Below are positions 15,519 through 24,627 of a stretch of DNA of 28,389 nt, piece after piece. Each line of letters starts with the position of its first letter. Position 1 is the first letter of the stretch. The stretch lies in contig CABQBF010000017.1 of assembly GCA_902462325.1 (NCBI GenBank), positions 1 through 28,389 of the forward strand, in the 5' to 3' direction. A program made the position numbers and the translations under genes. The DNA comes from an uncultured Peptococcaceae bacterium. GTDB taxonomy: Bacteria; Bacillota; Peptococcia; Peptococcales; Peptococcaceae. Below the pieces are notes generated by a model, which made no database searches, was not told where the DNA came from, and was given only the letters and a program-made list of their open reading frames with translations.

Positions 15519-17195
15519 ATGATTGATAAAAATCTCTGGCGACAGATGGGCGGTCATAAAGGATTGTTGCTAGCCAGCACTGTCTGCGGAATTTTATGCG
15601 CTGTGGCAATTTTGTGGCAGGCTTTTATGTTGGCTGGCATTTTAAATGCTGTCTTTTTGGAGAAGGCTGCATTGGATGGCCTTTGGCTACAAGTAGGACA
15701 ATTATTGTTTTGGGTTACCTTACGTTTTGTGCTGCAAGCTCTGGAGGAATATTTTGCCTTTCGGCTAGGACAGGGGATACAGTTCAATTTGCGGCAGGCT
15801 TTTTTGCAAAAAATCAACAGGATAGGGCCGGTAGCGTTGCGGCAGGAACAAAAAGGCCAGTTGCTTTATATGATAAACGAGGGCATCGGTACGCTGGAAA
15901 GCTATTTCAGCAAGTATTTGCCGCAGCTTTTGCAGACGGCTGTTATTCCGTTGTTGTTTTTGTGTTTCATTTTTCCCCGGGATTTGATGTCCGGCTTTAT
16001 TTTATTGGTGACTGCGCCGTTGGTGCCTTTTTTTATGATGCTCATCGGCAAGTGGACCAACAAGGTAAATGCGCGGCAATGGAAAATCATCAATCGGCTC
16101 AGCGGCTATCTGCATGATGTGATGGCCGGCTTGACAACTTTAAAACTGATGAACCGCAGCGCAGAACAGGGCGAAAAAATTGAGCGGGTGGGGCGGGAAT
16201 ATGCCCAGGCTACGCTGGCTGTTTTGCGCTGGGCCTTTTTATCGTCGCTGGCGTTGGAATTGTTCACCACCATTAGCATTGCCTTGGTTTCGGTGGGCTT
16301 GGGCTTGCGGCTGGTGGAAGGACAGTTAGACTTTGCCACCGCTTTTTTCATTTTGCTGATTGCGCCGGAATTTTATCAGCCGCTGCGCTCTTTGGGCGCT
16401 CAGTTTCACACCAGCTTAAATACCAGAGAAGCCGCCGCCGAGTTATTTGCCTTTTTGGAGCAGCCTGAATGGACTGGAACAGTTGCAGAAGTGCCGGAGC
16501 AGGCAGCAGCGTTGGAGTTTTGCCATGTGACGGCTGCCTATCCCCAGTCGGATAGTCCTGCATTGCGCGATGTCTCCTTTACATTGTGGCCCGGCGAGGT
16601 GGTAGCGCTGGTAGGCGCCAGCGGCAGCGGCAAGACGACGGTGCTAAATGTCATTCAAGGCTTTTTAAGACCGCAGCAGGGCAGCGTTTCTGTCAAACAG
16701 ATACCCGCTGCCATTCAGCAGAAGCCTTATATTTTTGCCGGCAGCATTTTGGATAATCTGCGCTTTGGCAATGAGGAGTTAAGCGAAGCAGAAATTTTAC
16801 AGGTGTGCCAGCAAACAGGCTTAGCCCAGTTATTACAGCGCTTGCCTGCCGGCGTGCATACCCCAGTGGGTCAGGGCGGCGTTGGCTTATCGGGCGGGCA
16901 ACGGCAGCTGATAGCCATGGTGCGGGCCATTTGCCAGCAAAAAGAGTTTGTGTTGTTTGATGAGGCCACTGCCAATTTAGATTTGGCCACCGAGCGGCAA
17001 TTAAACCAGAGCCTGCGGCAGTTGCTAAAGGGCCGCACTGTATTGATGGTGGCGCACCGTTTTTCTACAATTCAAATGGCAGACCGGGTGCTGGTGCTGG
17101 AGGATGGAAAGCTGGCAGAGCAGGGTACACAGGCGCAGCTTTTGCAGCGGCAGGGTGATTACTGCCGGTTGCTGGAAATGGAGGTGGAGGCATGA
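15519..17195 (+). CDS. cydD: CydD, ABC transporter subunit for cytochrome bd assembly
   Basis: A 558-residue half-transporter with six membrane helices (about 1-300) and a C-terminal ATPase domain. CydDC exports cysteine/glutathione-type thiols and is needed for haem insertion into cytochrome bd oxidase. The CydD hallmark FFILLIAPEFYQPLRSLG is present at the end of the membrane domain. Walker A is GASGSGKTT (about 366), the signature LSGGQRQ (about 456) and Walker B FVLFDEATANLD (about 480). AAGGAGG lies 11 bases before the ATG. The last four bases (ATGA) are shared with cydC, so translation is coupled. No cydA or cydB is present in the window. Confidence 0.92.
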   Translation: MIDKNLWRQMGGHKGLLLASTVCGILCAVAILWQAFMLAGILNAVFLEKAALDGLWLQVGQLLFWVTLRFVLQALEEYFAFRLGQGIQFNLRQAFLQKINRIGPVALRQEQKGQLLYMINEGIGTLESYFSKYLPQLLQTAVIPLLFLCFIFPRDLMSGFILLVTAPLVPFFMMLIGKWTNKVNARQWKIINRLSGYLHDVMAGLTTLKLMNRSAEQGEKIERVGREYAQATLAVLRWAFLSSLALELFTTISIALVSVGLGLRLVEGQLDFATAFFILLIAPEFYQPLRSLGAQFHTSLNTREAAAELFAFLEQPEWTGTVAEVPEQAAALEFCHVTAAYPQSDSPALRDVSFTLWPGEVVALVGASGSGKTTVLNVIQGFLRPQQGSVSVKQIPAAIQQKPYIFAGSILDNLRFGNEELSEAEILQVCQQTGLAQLLQRLPAGVHTPVGQGGVGLSGGQRQLIAMVRAICQQKEFVLFDEATANLDLATERQLNQSLRQLLKGRTVLMVAHRFSTIQMADRVLVLEDGKLAEQGTQAQLLQRQGDYCRLLEMEVEA

Positions 17196-18955
17196 AGCGA
17201 AAACAGGTATTCCGTTGGCTCTTAAACTTGCTGAAGCCTTTTCGCTGGCTCATTGCCGGTACGGTATTACTGTCCGCTTCCACCGTATTGGCCAATGTGG
17301 GCTTGTTATCGGTTTCGGCAGTGCTGATTTCTATGGCGGCGCTGCAGCCGCCGCTGTTGGATTTGATGGTGTACATTGTAGGCGTGCGCTTTTTTGGTAT
17401 CTCGCGGGCATTGCTGCGTTACAGTGAACGCTATGTATCCCACAAAGTAACCTTTCAGATTTTGACTGCGCTGCGCACGAATATTTATAATCGCATGGAG
17501 CCAGCGGCGCCGGCTGGTTTACAGCAATATAGTCAAGGGCAGTTATTTGACCGCTTGCTGAACGATATCGACATATTAAAATATTTTTATCTGCGGGCCA
17601 TTTTAGCGCCGGCAGCGGCCATGGTGGTGCTTTTGGTGTGCAGTGTGGCGCTGGCCCAGCTCAGCTTGGGCGCTATGGTTTTGCTCATTGTGTTGTTTGC
17701 GCTGTTCGGCGTGGGCGTACCGCTTTCCATGCGCAGTGTGACGGCAGGAAAAACGGCGCGGCTGGCAGAAGAAAGAGAGCAGTGGCAGAGCCTGCTGGAG
17801 GACTATCTGGGCGGGCTTAGCGAGCTGAAAAATACCGGACAGCAGCAGCATTATTATCAAAAACTGCTGGAGCGTTTAACGTCTATGGCCGGCTTGGAAC
17901 GGTGGCTTGGCGTCTGCGGCAATCTGACCACCAGTCTGATTACCTACGGCAGCAATCTGTCCTTGGTTCTGGCTTTGCTGGCGGTGGTTCCTGCTGTAAC
18001 GGAGGACAGTTTATCGGGCGTTTACTGCGCTATGGTACTGCTGCTTATCTGGTCCAGCTTTGAGGCCATCCAGCCCTTTCCACAAGCATTGCTTCAACTG
18101 CAGCAGTCCTTGGAAGCTGCCGGTCATTTGCTGGATTTGCCGGAAACGAAAGAAGATACGAACGAGCAATGGCAACAGCCCGCCCAGTTGGATATCCAAA
18201 TCAGCCATATTGGCTTTGCCTATGAGGACGGCCATGTTGTCTATGAGGATTTTTCATTGACTTGTCCGGCAGGCAGCCATATAGCATTGGTGGGTACCAG
18301 CGGCAGCGGTAAAAGTACGCTGGCTTCACTGTTGGTGCGTTTTTGGGAGCCGCAGCGGGGCAACATTACGCTGGGCGATATTCCGCTGGCCCAATATCCC
18401 AAGGAGCAACTGCGGCAGTTGATTGGCGTGGTGGAGCAGGATACCTTTCTATTTTCTGCCACCGTGCGGGAAAATTTGCGTCTGGCCTGTCCAGATGCCA
18501 CAGAGCAGCAGTTAGAGCAAGCTCTGGCCTTTGCGGAACTTACCGATGTCATTGCCGCTTTGCCGGAGGGTTTAGATACTGCCCTAGGTGATAATGGCTA
18601 TCGGTTATCGGGCGGACAGCGACAGCGGCTGGCTCTGGCCCGGGCGTGGCTGCGGGACTGCCCCATTGTGGTGCTGGATGAGATTTTTCAGGGCTTGGAT
18701 GTGCGCACTGCCAGTATCTTGCGGCGACATATCGCCCAGTGGGGGAAAGGCCGTACGCTGCTCTATATCACCCACAGTCTGCAAAATTTAGAGCAACTGG
18801 ACTGCATTTATGTATTGGAACAGGGAAATCTCATCGAACAGGGTACAGCGCAGACATTATTGCAACAAGAGGACGGTATCTTTTATCAGATGTGGCAGTT
18901 GGAGCGGCAGCAAATTGGCGCTGCTGTGGCTTCCGATAACAGAAAAGAGGGATAA
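17192..18955 (+). CDS. cydC: CydC, partner ABC transporter subunit
   Basis: The 587-residue product is the second half of the CydDC heterodimer. Membrane helices occupy about 1-300, including the region around FGISRALLRYSERYVSHKV, which is typical of CydC. The ATPase domain has Walker A GTSGSGKS (about 367), Q-loop VVEQDTFLFSATVRENL, signature LSGGQRQRLALARAW (about 471) and Walker B IVVLDEIFQGLD (about 491), so both nucleotide sites look intact. It starts inside the cydD stop (ATGA overlap) and ends one base before pgeF, making a three-gene unit. Assignment of C versus D follows the motif in the upstream gene and the usual D-then-C order. Confidence 0.9.
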   Translation: MKRKQVFRWLLNLLKPFRWLIAGTVLLSASTVLANVGLLSVSAVLISMAALQPPLLDLMVYIVGVRFFGISRALLRYSERYVSHKVTFQILTALRTNIYNRMEPAAPAGLQQYSQGQLFDRLLNDIDILKYFYLRAILAPAAAMVVLLVCSVALAQLSLGAMVLLIVLFALFGVGVPLSMRSVTAGKTARLAEEREQWQSLLEDYLGGLSELKNTGQQQHYYQKLLERLTSMAGLERWLGVCGNLTTSLITYGSNLSLVLALLAVVPAVTEDSLSGVYCAMVLLLIWSSFEAIQPFPQALLQLQQSLEAAGHLLDLPETKEDTNEQWQQPAQLDIQISHIGFAYEDGHVVYEDFSLTCPAGSHIALVGTSGSGKSTLASLLVRFWEPQRGNITLGDIPLAQYPKEQLRQLIGVVEQDTFLFSATVRENLRLACPDATEQQLEQALAFAELTDVIAALPEGLDTALGDNGYRLSGGQRQRLALARAWLRDCPIVVLDEIFQGLDVRTASILRRHIAQWGKGRTLLYITHSLQNLEQLDCIYVLEQGNLIEQGTAQTLLQQEDGIFYQMWQLERQQIGAAVASDNRKEG

Positions 18956-18956
18956 C

Positions 18957-19769
18957 ATGTTTCAGCGGGAAATACAAGGTCGTTTGGCTATTTTTAAATC
19001 GCCTTTGCTGAAAAGGCAGCAGGGCTTAGTGCATGGCTTTAGCAGCCGGGGCGGCGGATACAGCGCCGGCGAGTATGCCAGCTTAAACTTGGGCTTAACC
19101 AGCGGCGATGCAGTCATGGATGTGCGGCAAAACCGGCTGCTGTTTGCTACCACCTTGGGCATCGGGCCGGAGCGGGTGGTTTGCGGTCGGCAGGTACACA
19201 GCGCCAATATTGCCCGGGTAGGCCGGGAAGAAATGGGCAGGGGCTTTTTAGATGCTGCCCAGGCTTTGCCTGATACCGACGGCTTAGTGACCAACGATTG
19301 CGGCGTGGCGTTGCTGACGCTGTTTGCCGATTGTGTACCGGTGTTGTTTTATGAGCCGACACAGCAGGTCATCGGTGTTTGTCATTGCGGCTGGCGGGGG
19401 ACTGTCGGCAAAATTGCCGCCAAAATGGCGGGCATTATGGTGCAGGAATACGGCTGTCAGCCGCAAAATATCTGCGCCGCCATCGGACCATCCATTTCCC
19501 GGGCCGCCTATGAGGTCGATAGGCCGGTGCTGGAGCAGTTTCAGCAAGCCTTTTCTTTTGCCGACAGACTTATCACGCCGGTGGACGAAACCCACGGCAA
19601 GGTCGATTTGTGGGAGGCCAACCGCCTGCAACTGCTGGAAGCCGGTTTAGCTGAACAAAATATTGACGTCAGTGGGTTGTGTACCTATCAAAATCGCCAG
19701 ACCTTTTTCAGCCATCGGGCCAACCATGGTAAAACAGGCCGCAACGGCGCTTTGCTGATGATGCTGTAA
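18957..19769 (+). CDS. pgeF: Purine nucleoside phosphorylase/laccase-domain protein (YfiH/LACC1)
   Basis: A 270-residue protein of the YfiH/PgeF family, also called polyphenol oxidase or multicopper-type laccase-domain protein, with reported purine nucleoside phosphorylase activity and a link to peptidoglycan editing in E. coli. The zinc ligands are visible: H81 in GRQVHS, C126 in FADCVPVLF and H143 in CHCGWRGTVGK. SRGGGYSAGEYASLNLG near the N-terminus and the final FFSHRANHGKTGRNG are also typical. ATG 18957 is chosen because AGAGGG lies 5 bases upstream and the homologous region starts here; an open frame extends further left, but that part overlaps cydC. It probably rides on the cydDC transcript. 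Confidence 0.92.
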   Translation: MFQREIQGRLAIFKSPLLKRQQGLVHGFSSRGGGYSAGEYASLNLGLTSGDAVMDVRQNRLLFATTLGIGPERVVCGRQVHSANIARVGREEMGRGFLDAAQALPDTDGLVTNDCGVALLTLFADCVPVLFYEPTQQVIGVCHCGWRGTVGKIAAKMAGIMVQEYGCQPQNICAAIGPSISRAAYEVDRPVLEQFQQAFSFADRLITPVDETHGKVDLWEANRLQLLEAGLAEQNIDVSGLCTYQNRQTFFSHRANHGKTGRNGALLMML

Positions 19770-19775
19770 AAGTGA

Positions 19776-19804
19776 TTGTGTATTCTGGAAAATCGTGCTA
19801 TAAT
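19776..19804 (+). promoter_or_regulatory. Promoter of the CBS-domain gene
   Basis: TTGTGT (19776-19781), a 17-base spacer and TATAAT (19799-19804) form a good sigma-A type promoter, with a TG extended -10 element. It starts 7 bases after the pgeF stop codon and 74 bases before the CBS start codon. Confidence 0.78.
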
Positions 19805-19849
19805 AAAGCCATCAACAAAATTTATCTTTTCAACAGGAGTGTGGTTTCC

Positions 19850-20299
19850 ATGCTGGCAAAAGAAATCATGACCACAAATGTGGTAATTGTAAATGAAGAT
19901 ACAACCATTGACGAAGTGAGCAAAATCTTCGTGGAAAAAAATATCAGCGGTCTGCCCGTTGTCAACCAGTATCAAAAATTGGTGGGCGTTATCAGCGAGG
20001 GCGATTTGGTATACAAACAGAAGCCGGTGAAACCGCCGCTGTTTATCAATTTGTTCGACGGTCTGATTCCTGTAGACCGCAAAGAGTTTCAGGAGGACAT
20101 GAAGCGGATTGCCGCTTACAAAGTAGGCGAATTGATGAGTAAACCGCCGGTTTACGCCTATGAGGATACGCCGGTCAGCGAGATTGCTTCGCTGATTATT
20201 GACAGAAAAATCAATCGGGTGCCCATTGTCAATGAGGTGCAGGAAGTAGTGGGGATTATTACCCGGCACGATTTGGTGCGCAGTATGGTAAGTGAATAA
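19850..20299 (+). CDS. CBS-domain pair protein
   Basis: The 149-residue soluble protein is made almost wholly of two CBS motifs. The first is at about 5-60 (MTTNVVIVNEDTTIDEVSK ... LPVVNQYQKLVGVISEGDL) and the second at about 95-148 (MSKPPVYAYEDTPVSEIASL ... VPIVNEVQEVVGIITRHDL). Such Bateman modules bind adenine nucleotides (AMP, ATP, SAM and sometimes c-di-AMP) and act as energy or nucleotide sensors; the partner is unknown here. ATG 19850 is preferred because AGGAG lies 10 bases upstream. The gene has its own promoter and terminator, so it is a single-gene unit. A GTG at 19841 is too close to the binding site to be used. Confidence 0.87.
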   Translation: MLAKEIMTTNVVIVNEDTTIDEVSKIFVEKNISGLPVVNQYQKLVGVISEGDLVYKQKPVKPPLFINLFDGLIPVDRKEFQEDMKRIAAYKVGELMSKPPVYAYEDTPVSEIASLIIDRKINRVPIVNEVQEVVGIITRHDLVRSMVSE

Positions 20300-20314
20300 T
20301 GGAATTGTAGTTGG

Positions 20315-20360
20315 AGAGAGCTGCCCAGAAGGACTGTATATGCGATGGGCAGCTCTTTTT
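20315..20360 (+). terminator. Terminator of the CBS-domain gene
   Basis: AGAGCTGCCCA (20317-20327) pairs perfectly with TGGGCAGCTCT (20346-20356) across an 18-base loop, and is followed by a short T run ending in TTTTG. It begins 16-18 bases after the stop codon. Confidence 0.82.
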
Positions 20361-20435
20361 GTCGGGAACGGTGGGCTTGAAAAGGGTTTATTGTTATTTT
20401 TTTGCAAAAAGCGCGTACAAAACTTTCCTTGCTTG

Positions 20436-20464
20436 TTGACAAAACAGTCCTCTTTCACTAAAAT
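20436..20464 (+). promoter_or_regulatory. hisS-aspS promoter
   Basis: A consensus TTGACA (20436-20441) stands 17 bases from TAAAAT (20459-20464), about 39 bases before the hisS start codon. The leader would be only about 32 bases, too short for a T-box, and no T-box consensus was seen. Confidence 0.85.
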
Positions 20465-20502
20465 TAATTAGATAGGATTGTTGAAGCGAAAGGATTGAGA
20501 AC

Positions 20503-21768
20503 ATGCTAACCACAAGACCGACAGGGACCAACGATTTTCTCCCTGGTGAAAGTGAAAAATGGCAATATATTGAGCAATTATGCCGTCAGGTTTGTGCCGA
20601 ATATGGATATAAAGAAATTCGCCTGCCTATTTTTGAGCATACCGAAGTGTATCTGCGCAGTGTGGGCGAAACCAGCGATATTGTAGAAAAAGAAATGTAT
20701 TCCTTCGAGGACAAAGGCTTTCGTCACATGACGCTGCGGCCCGAGGGTACTGCCGGTACAGTGCGGGCTTTTTTAGAAAATAAGCTGTATGCCTACCCGC
20801 AGCCAACCAAACTGTATTATATGGGGCCCATGTTCCGTTATGATAAGCCGCAGGCTGGCCGTTACCGTCAGTTTCATCAATTTGGCGTAGAGGTGTTTGG
20901 CGCTGACCATGCCAGCATTGACGCCGAAGTCATTACACTGGCTGTAGAAATTTTCCGGCGGCTGGGGCTGACCGGTTTGACTGTGAAAGTAAACACGGTA
21001 GGCTGTGCCGATTGCCGGCCAAATCATATGGAAGAACTGAAACAGTACTTCCGCCAATACGAAGACAAACTGTGCGCCACCTGTCGGGACCGGCTGGAGC
21101 GCAATCCGCTGCGTATCTTAGATTGCAAGGAAGAAGGCTGCAAGGAGGTTTGCAAGGGTGCGCCCACTACCATTGAAGCGGCCTGCGATACTTGCAGCAG
21201 TCATTTTCAGAAATTGCAGCAATATTTGAACGCTGTCGGTGTCGATTATGAAATTGACACCAATTTGGTGCGGGGCTTGGACTATTACACCCGCACAGCC
21301 TTTGAAATCGTCATTAACAGCGTTGGATCGGCACAGAATGCCATTGCCGGCGGCGGTCGTTATAATGGCCTGCTGGCCCAGTTTGGCGGCGACGATTTGC
21401 CGGGCATCGGCTTTGCCATCGGCTTGGAACGGCTGCTGTTAACGTTGGAAGAACAGGGCGTTCAGTTGCCGGTTAGCGGTCATCCGGAGGTCTATATCGC
21501 GCCGTTGGGAGAAGCGGCGCAGCAGCAGGCTTTTGTGTTAGCGCAGCAGTTGCGGGGCAAAGGCATTCGCACAGAGAAAGATTATCTGGGCAAAAGCCTG
21601 AAGGCACAGATGAAAGCGGCAGACCGGTTTCAGGCAAAGTATGTTGTGATTATCGGCGATAGTGAATTGGAAAAACAAATTGCCGTTGTGCGTGAAATGG
21701 CCACCGGCCAGCAGCAGGAAGTGCCATTATCCCAGTTGGTAGAAGATTTGGAAGGGAGATTAAAATAA
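20503..21768 (+). CDS. hisS: Histidyl-tRNA synthetase
   Basis: This 421-residue class II synthetase charges tRNA-His. Motif 1 lies around FEHTEVYLRSVGETSDIV, motif 2 is LRPEGTAGTVRAFLE (about 78-92), the histidine-specific loop is GLDYYTRTAFEIV (about 258-270), and motif 3 includes GGGRYNGLLAQFGGDDLPG and GIGFAIGLERLLL. A cysteine-rich insertion (CADC, CATC, CDTC) lies before the His loop, as in many Bacillota enzymes. The C-terminal anticodon-binding domain starts at about residue 325. Length is normal for the family. The start has AAAGGA 8 bases upstream. Its stop codon touches the aspS start codon. Confidence 0.97.
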   Translation: MLTTRPTGTNDFLPGESEKWQYIEQLCRQVCAEYGYKEIRLPIFEHTEVYLRSVGETSDIVEKEMYSFEDKGFRHMTLRPEGTAGTVRAFLENKLYAYPQPTKLYYMGPMFRYDKPQAGRYRQFHQFGVEVFGADHASIDAEVITLAVEIFRRLGLTGLTVKVNTVGCADCRPNHMEELKQYFRQYEDKLCATCRDRLERNPLRILDCKEEGCKEVCKGAPTTIEAACDTCSSHFQKLQQYLNAVGVDYEIDTNLVRGLDYYTRTAFEIVINSVGSAQNAIAGGGRYNGLLAQFGGDDLPGIGFAIGLERLLLTLEEQGVQLPVSGHPEVYIAPLGEAAQQQAFVLAQQLRGKGIRTEKDYLGKSLKAQMKAADRFQAKYVVIIGDSELEKQIAVVREMATGQQQEVPLSQLVEDLEGRLK

Positions 21769-23544
21769 ATGTTAAAACGTACACACAATTGTAATGACCT
21801 GCGCAAGGAGCATGTAGGTCAGGAAGTCGTTCTGATGGGCTGGGCGCAGAAGCGCCGCGACCATGGCGGCGTTATCTTTATTGATTTGCGGGACCGCTCC
21901 GGGATTGCCCAGGTAACGGCCAGTCCGGAAACCTGCAGCCAGGAAGTGTTTGCCGCAGCCGATTCGGTGCGCAGCGAATATGTGTTGGCTGTGCGGGGTA
22001 CCGTGCGGCAGCGTCCAGAAGGCATGGTCAACGAAAAACTGGCTTCCGGTGAAATTGATGTGGTAGCCACCGAGCTGGTTATTTTGAACAAGGCCAAAAC
22101 ACCGCCATTCTATCTGACCGATGATGTGGATGTCGATGAAACGATCCGTCTGAAATATCGTTATCTGGACTTACGCCGTCCAGAAATGAAAAATAATATT
22201 ATTCTGCGGCACAGAGTGGTAAAGGCTATGCGCGATTACATGGATGAACAGGGTTTTTTGGAAATTGAAACGCCCATTCTGCAAAAGAGTACGCCGGAAG
22301 GGGCCCGCGATTATTTAGTGCCCAGCCGTGTGCATGAAGGCGAATTTTTCGCGTTGCCGCAATCTCCGCAGCAGTTCAAGCAGTTGCTGATGGTAGCCGG
22401 TATGGAAAAATATTTCCAGATTGCCCGCTGCTTCCGCGATGAAGACCTGCGTGCCGACCGTCAGCCCGAATTTACCCAGTTAGATATGGAATTATCCTTT
22501 GTGGATGAAGACGATATCATGACCTTAAACGAAGGCTTGATTCGGCATATCTTCAAAGTGGCTTTAGACCGCGATATTCCAACGCCATTCCGCAGAATGA
22601 CTTGGGATGAAGCCATGAATAAATACGGCTCCGATAAACCAGATTTGCGCTTTGGCTTGGAAATGGTGGATTTAAGCGATATTGCCGATGGCTGCGGCTT
22701 TAAAGTATTTGCCCAGACTGTGGCCAATGGCGGTGTGGTCAAAGCCATCAATGCCAAAGGCGGCGTACACAAGCTGAGCCGCCGCGATATTGACGCGCTG
22801 ACCAAATATGTGGCTATTTACGGCGCCAAAGGTTTGGCTTATTTCCATATCAGCGATGAAAACGAAGTGAAATCTCCGCTGTTGAAATTCCTCAGCGAAG
22901 CAGAAGTAAAAGCCATCTTTGACCGTGTTGGCGCAGAGCCGGGCGACATTATTTTCTGTGTGGCCGACAACTTCAAAACCACCTGCGATGCCCTGGGCCA
23001 TTTACGTTTGGAATTGGGCAAACGGTTTGGCCTAATTGATGAAGACGAACTGTGCTTTTTATGGGTAACCGAATTCCCACTGCTGGAATGGGACGATGAA
23101 ACCCAGCGGTATTATGCAATGCATCATCCGTTCACCTGCCCGATGCTGGAAGACGTTCCGCTGATGGAAACAGACCCGGGCAAAGTGCGGGCCCGCGCTT
23201 ACGATATGGTATTGAACGGCGTAGAAGTCGGCGGCGGCAGCATCCGTATTCACGATAGTGAATTGCAGGAAAAAATGTTCAAGTTGCTCAACATGACGCC
23301 GGAAGAATATACCGAACAGTTCAGCGGCTTGCTCAATGCATTCCAGTATGGTGCGCCACCACATGGCGGTTTGGCTTTCGGTGTAGACCGTCTGCTGATG
23401 CTGATGGCCAAACGGGAAACCATCCGCGATGTCATTCCATTCCCCAAAACGCAGAGCGCTATGGACGTCATGATGGAAGCCCCATCGCCAGTGTCCAACG
23501 CCCAGTTGCGTGAACTGCATATCAAGCTGGATGTTAAAAAATAA
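21769..23544 (+). CDS. aspS: Aspartyl-tRNA synthetase, bacterial type
   Basis: A 591-residue class II synthetase with the full bacterial layout. The N-terminal OB-fold anticodon domain covers about 1-105 (MGWAQKRRDHGGVIFIDLRD). Motif 2 is FRDEDLRADRQPEFTQLD (about 221-238), the bacterial GAD insertion lies at about 290-415, and motif 3 is GGLAFGVDRLLMLM (about 532-545). ATG directly follows the hisS TAA, with GAAGGGAG inside the hisS end serving as ribosome binding site, so the two are one operon. Whether it is strict for tRNA-Asp or also charges tRNA-Asn depends on whether gatCAB and asnS exist elsewhere, which the window does not show. Confidence 0.97.
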   Translation: MLKRTHNCNDLRKEHVGQEVVLMGWAQKRRDHGGVIFIDLRDRSGIAQVTASPETCSQEVFAAADSVRSEYVLAVRGTVRQRPEGMVNEKLASGEIDVVATELVILNKAKTPPFYLTDDVDVDETIRLKYRYLDLRRPEMKNNIILRHRVVKAMRDYMDEQGFLEIETPILQKSTPEGARDYLVPSRVHEGEFFALPQSPQQFKQLLMVAGMEKYFQIARCFRDEDLRADRQPEFTQLDMELSFVDEDDIMTLNEGLIRHIFKVALDRDIPTPFRRMTWDEAMNKYGSDKPDLRFGLEMVDLSDIADGCGFKVFAQTVANGGVVKAINAKGGVHKLSRRDIDALTKYVAIYGAKGLAYFHISDENEVKSPLLKFLSEAEVKAIFDRVGAEPGDIIFCVADNFKTTCDALGHLRLELGKRFGLIDEDELCFLWVTEFPLLEWDDETQRYYAMHHPFTCPMLEDVPLMETDPGKVRARAYDMVLNGVEVGGGSIRIHDSELQEKMFKLLNMTPEEYTEQFSGLLNAFQYGAPPHGGLAFGVDRLLMLMAKRETIRDVIPFPKTQSAMDVMMEAPSPVSNAQLRELHIKLDVKK

Positions 23545-23567
23545 GTGATTATTAGGCAATAATAACG

Positions 23568-23604
23568 AAGCGGCGGTCAGAGCAATCTGGCCACCGCTTT
23601 TTTG
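23568..23604 (+). terminator. Terminator after aspS
   Basis: A 14-bp stem (23568-23581 with 23586-23599, one mismatch and one wobble pair) with a GCAA tetraloop is followed by TTTTT. It closes the hisS-aspS unit. Confidence 0.88.
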
Positions 23605-23714
23605 CATGAATACCCATCCGAGCATTCATGTTTACGTTACCCAAGATAGAAATTGCGCGTTTTTTATCGAATTTGTTTGAAATTTGCTTGATTGTAAAGT
23701 GACTTCATACTTTC

Positions 23715-24584
23715 TTAGGGCAGCTTGTCCACGTTGTCCAGCAGATATTGTATAAAATATTTGCTGGCGATGGGCAGGCTGTCTTTGTCTTTATAGCCGA
23801 TAGCCAAGTTGCGGAAGATGGGCGGCTCGATAGGCAGGCAGACGATGTGATAGTTGTTGCGGCGCAGCATGAGTTCGGCCAGAATGCTGACGCCTAAGCC
23901 TGCTTCTACCATAGTCATGATGGCGTAGTCGTCATGGATGGTGTATTTGATTTGAGGCGTAAAACCGGCGGCGCCGAAGGCTTCCAGCGGTTCGCTGTAA
24001 TGGCCCTCTTCCAGCAGGATAAAGGGTTCTTCTGCCAGTTTTTGCAGCGGCACGGCAGTTTGTGCGGCTAAGGGATGGTGTTGGGGCAGTACGGCCAGCA
24101 TTTCGCCGCGTTTGATAGGAATGGTTTCCAAATCGCTGACGGCTGGCGGTGTGATAAAGCCGAAATCTACAGCGCCGATTTTAATCCACTCCTGAATGGA
24201 GGTATAATCGCCCTGATGGAATAGGAACTGTACGTTGGGATAGCGCTGTTGAAATCCGCTGATAAGCTGGGGCATCCAGTGGCAGGTGATACTGGAAATC
24301 GTACCGACGCGGATGACGCCAGTATCCAGCCCGCGGATTTCTCTGGCTTTTTCCTGCATAGCCTGATACTGCAAAATGCTGCGCTCAATAAAAGGATACA
24401 GTTCAGCGCCTTCCAAAGTGAGTTTTACGCCGGTGCGGGAGCGGGACAGCAGCTTGATGGATAGCTCCTGTTCTAAAGACGCAATCATCTGACTGATAGA
24501 GGATTGGGTATAGCCCAGCGCTTCGGCGGCCTTGGTAAAGCTGCCCAGCTCTAAAATTTTTTGCAGTGCGAGATAACGATTCAT
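23715..24584 (-). CDS. LysR-family transcriptional regulator
   Basis: A 289-residue regulator with an N-terminal winged helix-turn-helix (about 15-60: SFTKAAEALGYTQSSISQM and SIKLLSRSRTGVKLTLEGAE) and a periplasmic-binding-protein-like effector domain (about 88-289, starting GVIRVGTISSI). The start ATG at 24584 has AAGGTG upstream; a GTG at 24596 overlaps that site and is less likely. It is divergent from the GNAT-cupin pair, and LysR proteins usually control such divergent neighbours and themselves. A 24-bp near-palindrome (24598-24621) just upstream is the likely binding site. The effector cannot be told from the sequence. Confidence 0.92.
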   Translation of the reverse strand: MNRYLALQKILELGSFTKAAEALGYTQSSISQMIASLEQELSIKLLSRSRTGVKLTLEGAELYPFIERSILQYQAMQEKAREIRGLDTGVIRVGTISSITCHWMPQLISGFQQRYPNVQFLFHQGDYTSIQEWIKIGAVDFGFITPPAVSDLETIPIKRGEMLAVLPQHHPLAAQTAVPLQKLAEEPFILLEEGHYSEPLEAFGAAGFTPQIKYTIHDDYAIMTMVEAGLGVSILAELMLRRNNYHIVCLPIEPPIFRNLAIGYKDKDSLPIASKYFIQYLLDNVDKLP

Positions 24585-24597
24585 TCGACAAATCACC

Positions 24598-24621
24598 TTT
24601 TCTGATATTAATATTAGAAAA
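24598..24621. promoter_or_regulatory. Probable LysR operator, 24-bp near-perfect palindrome
   Basis: TTTTCTGATATT and AATATTAGAAAA are reverse complements except at one position. The site overlaps the leader of the lysR gene on the minus strand and lies about 53 bases upstream (centre to predicted start) of the GNAT transcript. That geometry suits LysR autorepression plus activation of the divergent gene. Confidence 0.7.
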
Positions 24622-24627
24622 ATTCGT

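Noticed and set aside
18810..18956. N-terminal extension of the pgeF frame into cydC
   Set aside because: The family homology starts at ATG 18957, which has a good ribosome site; the extension lies wholly inside cydC.
19688..20458. 256-codon open frame on the minus strand
   Set aside because: It lies opposite the well-supported CBS-domain gene, its promoter and terminator, has no good ribosome site and shows no recognisable domain.
20361..20502. Possible T-box or other riboswitch before hisS
   Set aside because: The promoter lies only about 40 bases before the start codon and no T-box consensus or antiterminator was found.
23605..23630. CATGAAT/ATTCATG inverted repeat between aspS and the LysR gene, considered as terminator of the minus-strand gene
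   Set aside because: The stem is only 7 bp with a 12-base loop and no T-run follows it on the minus strand.
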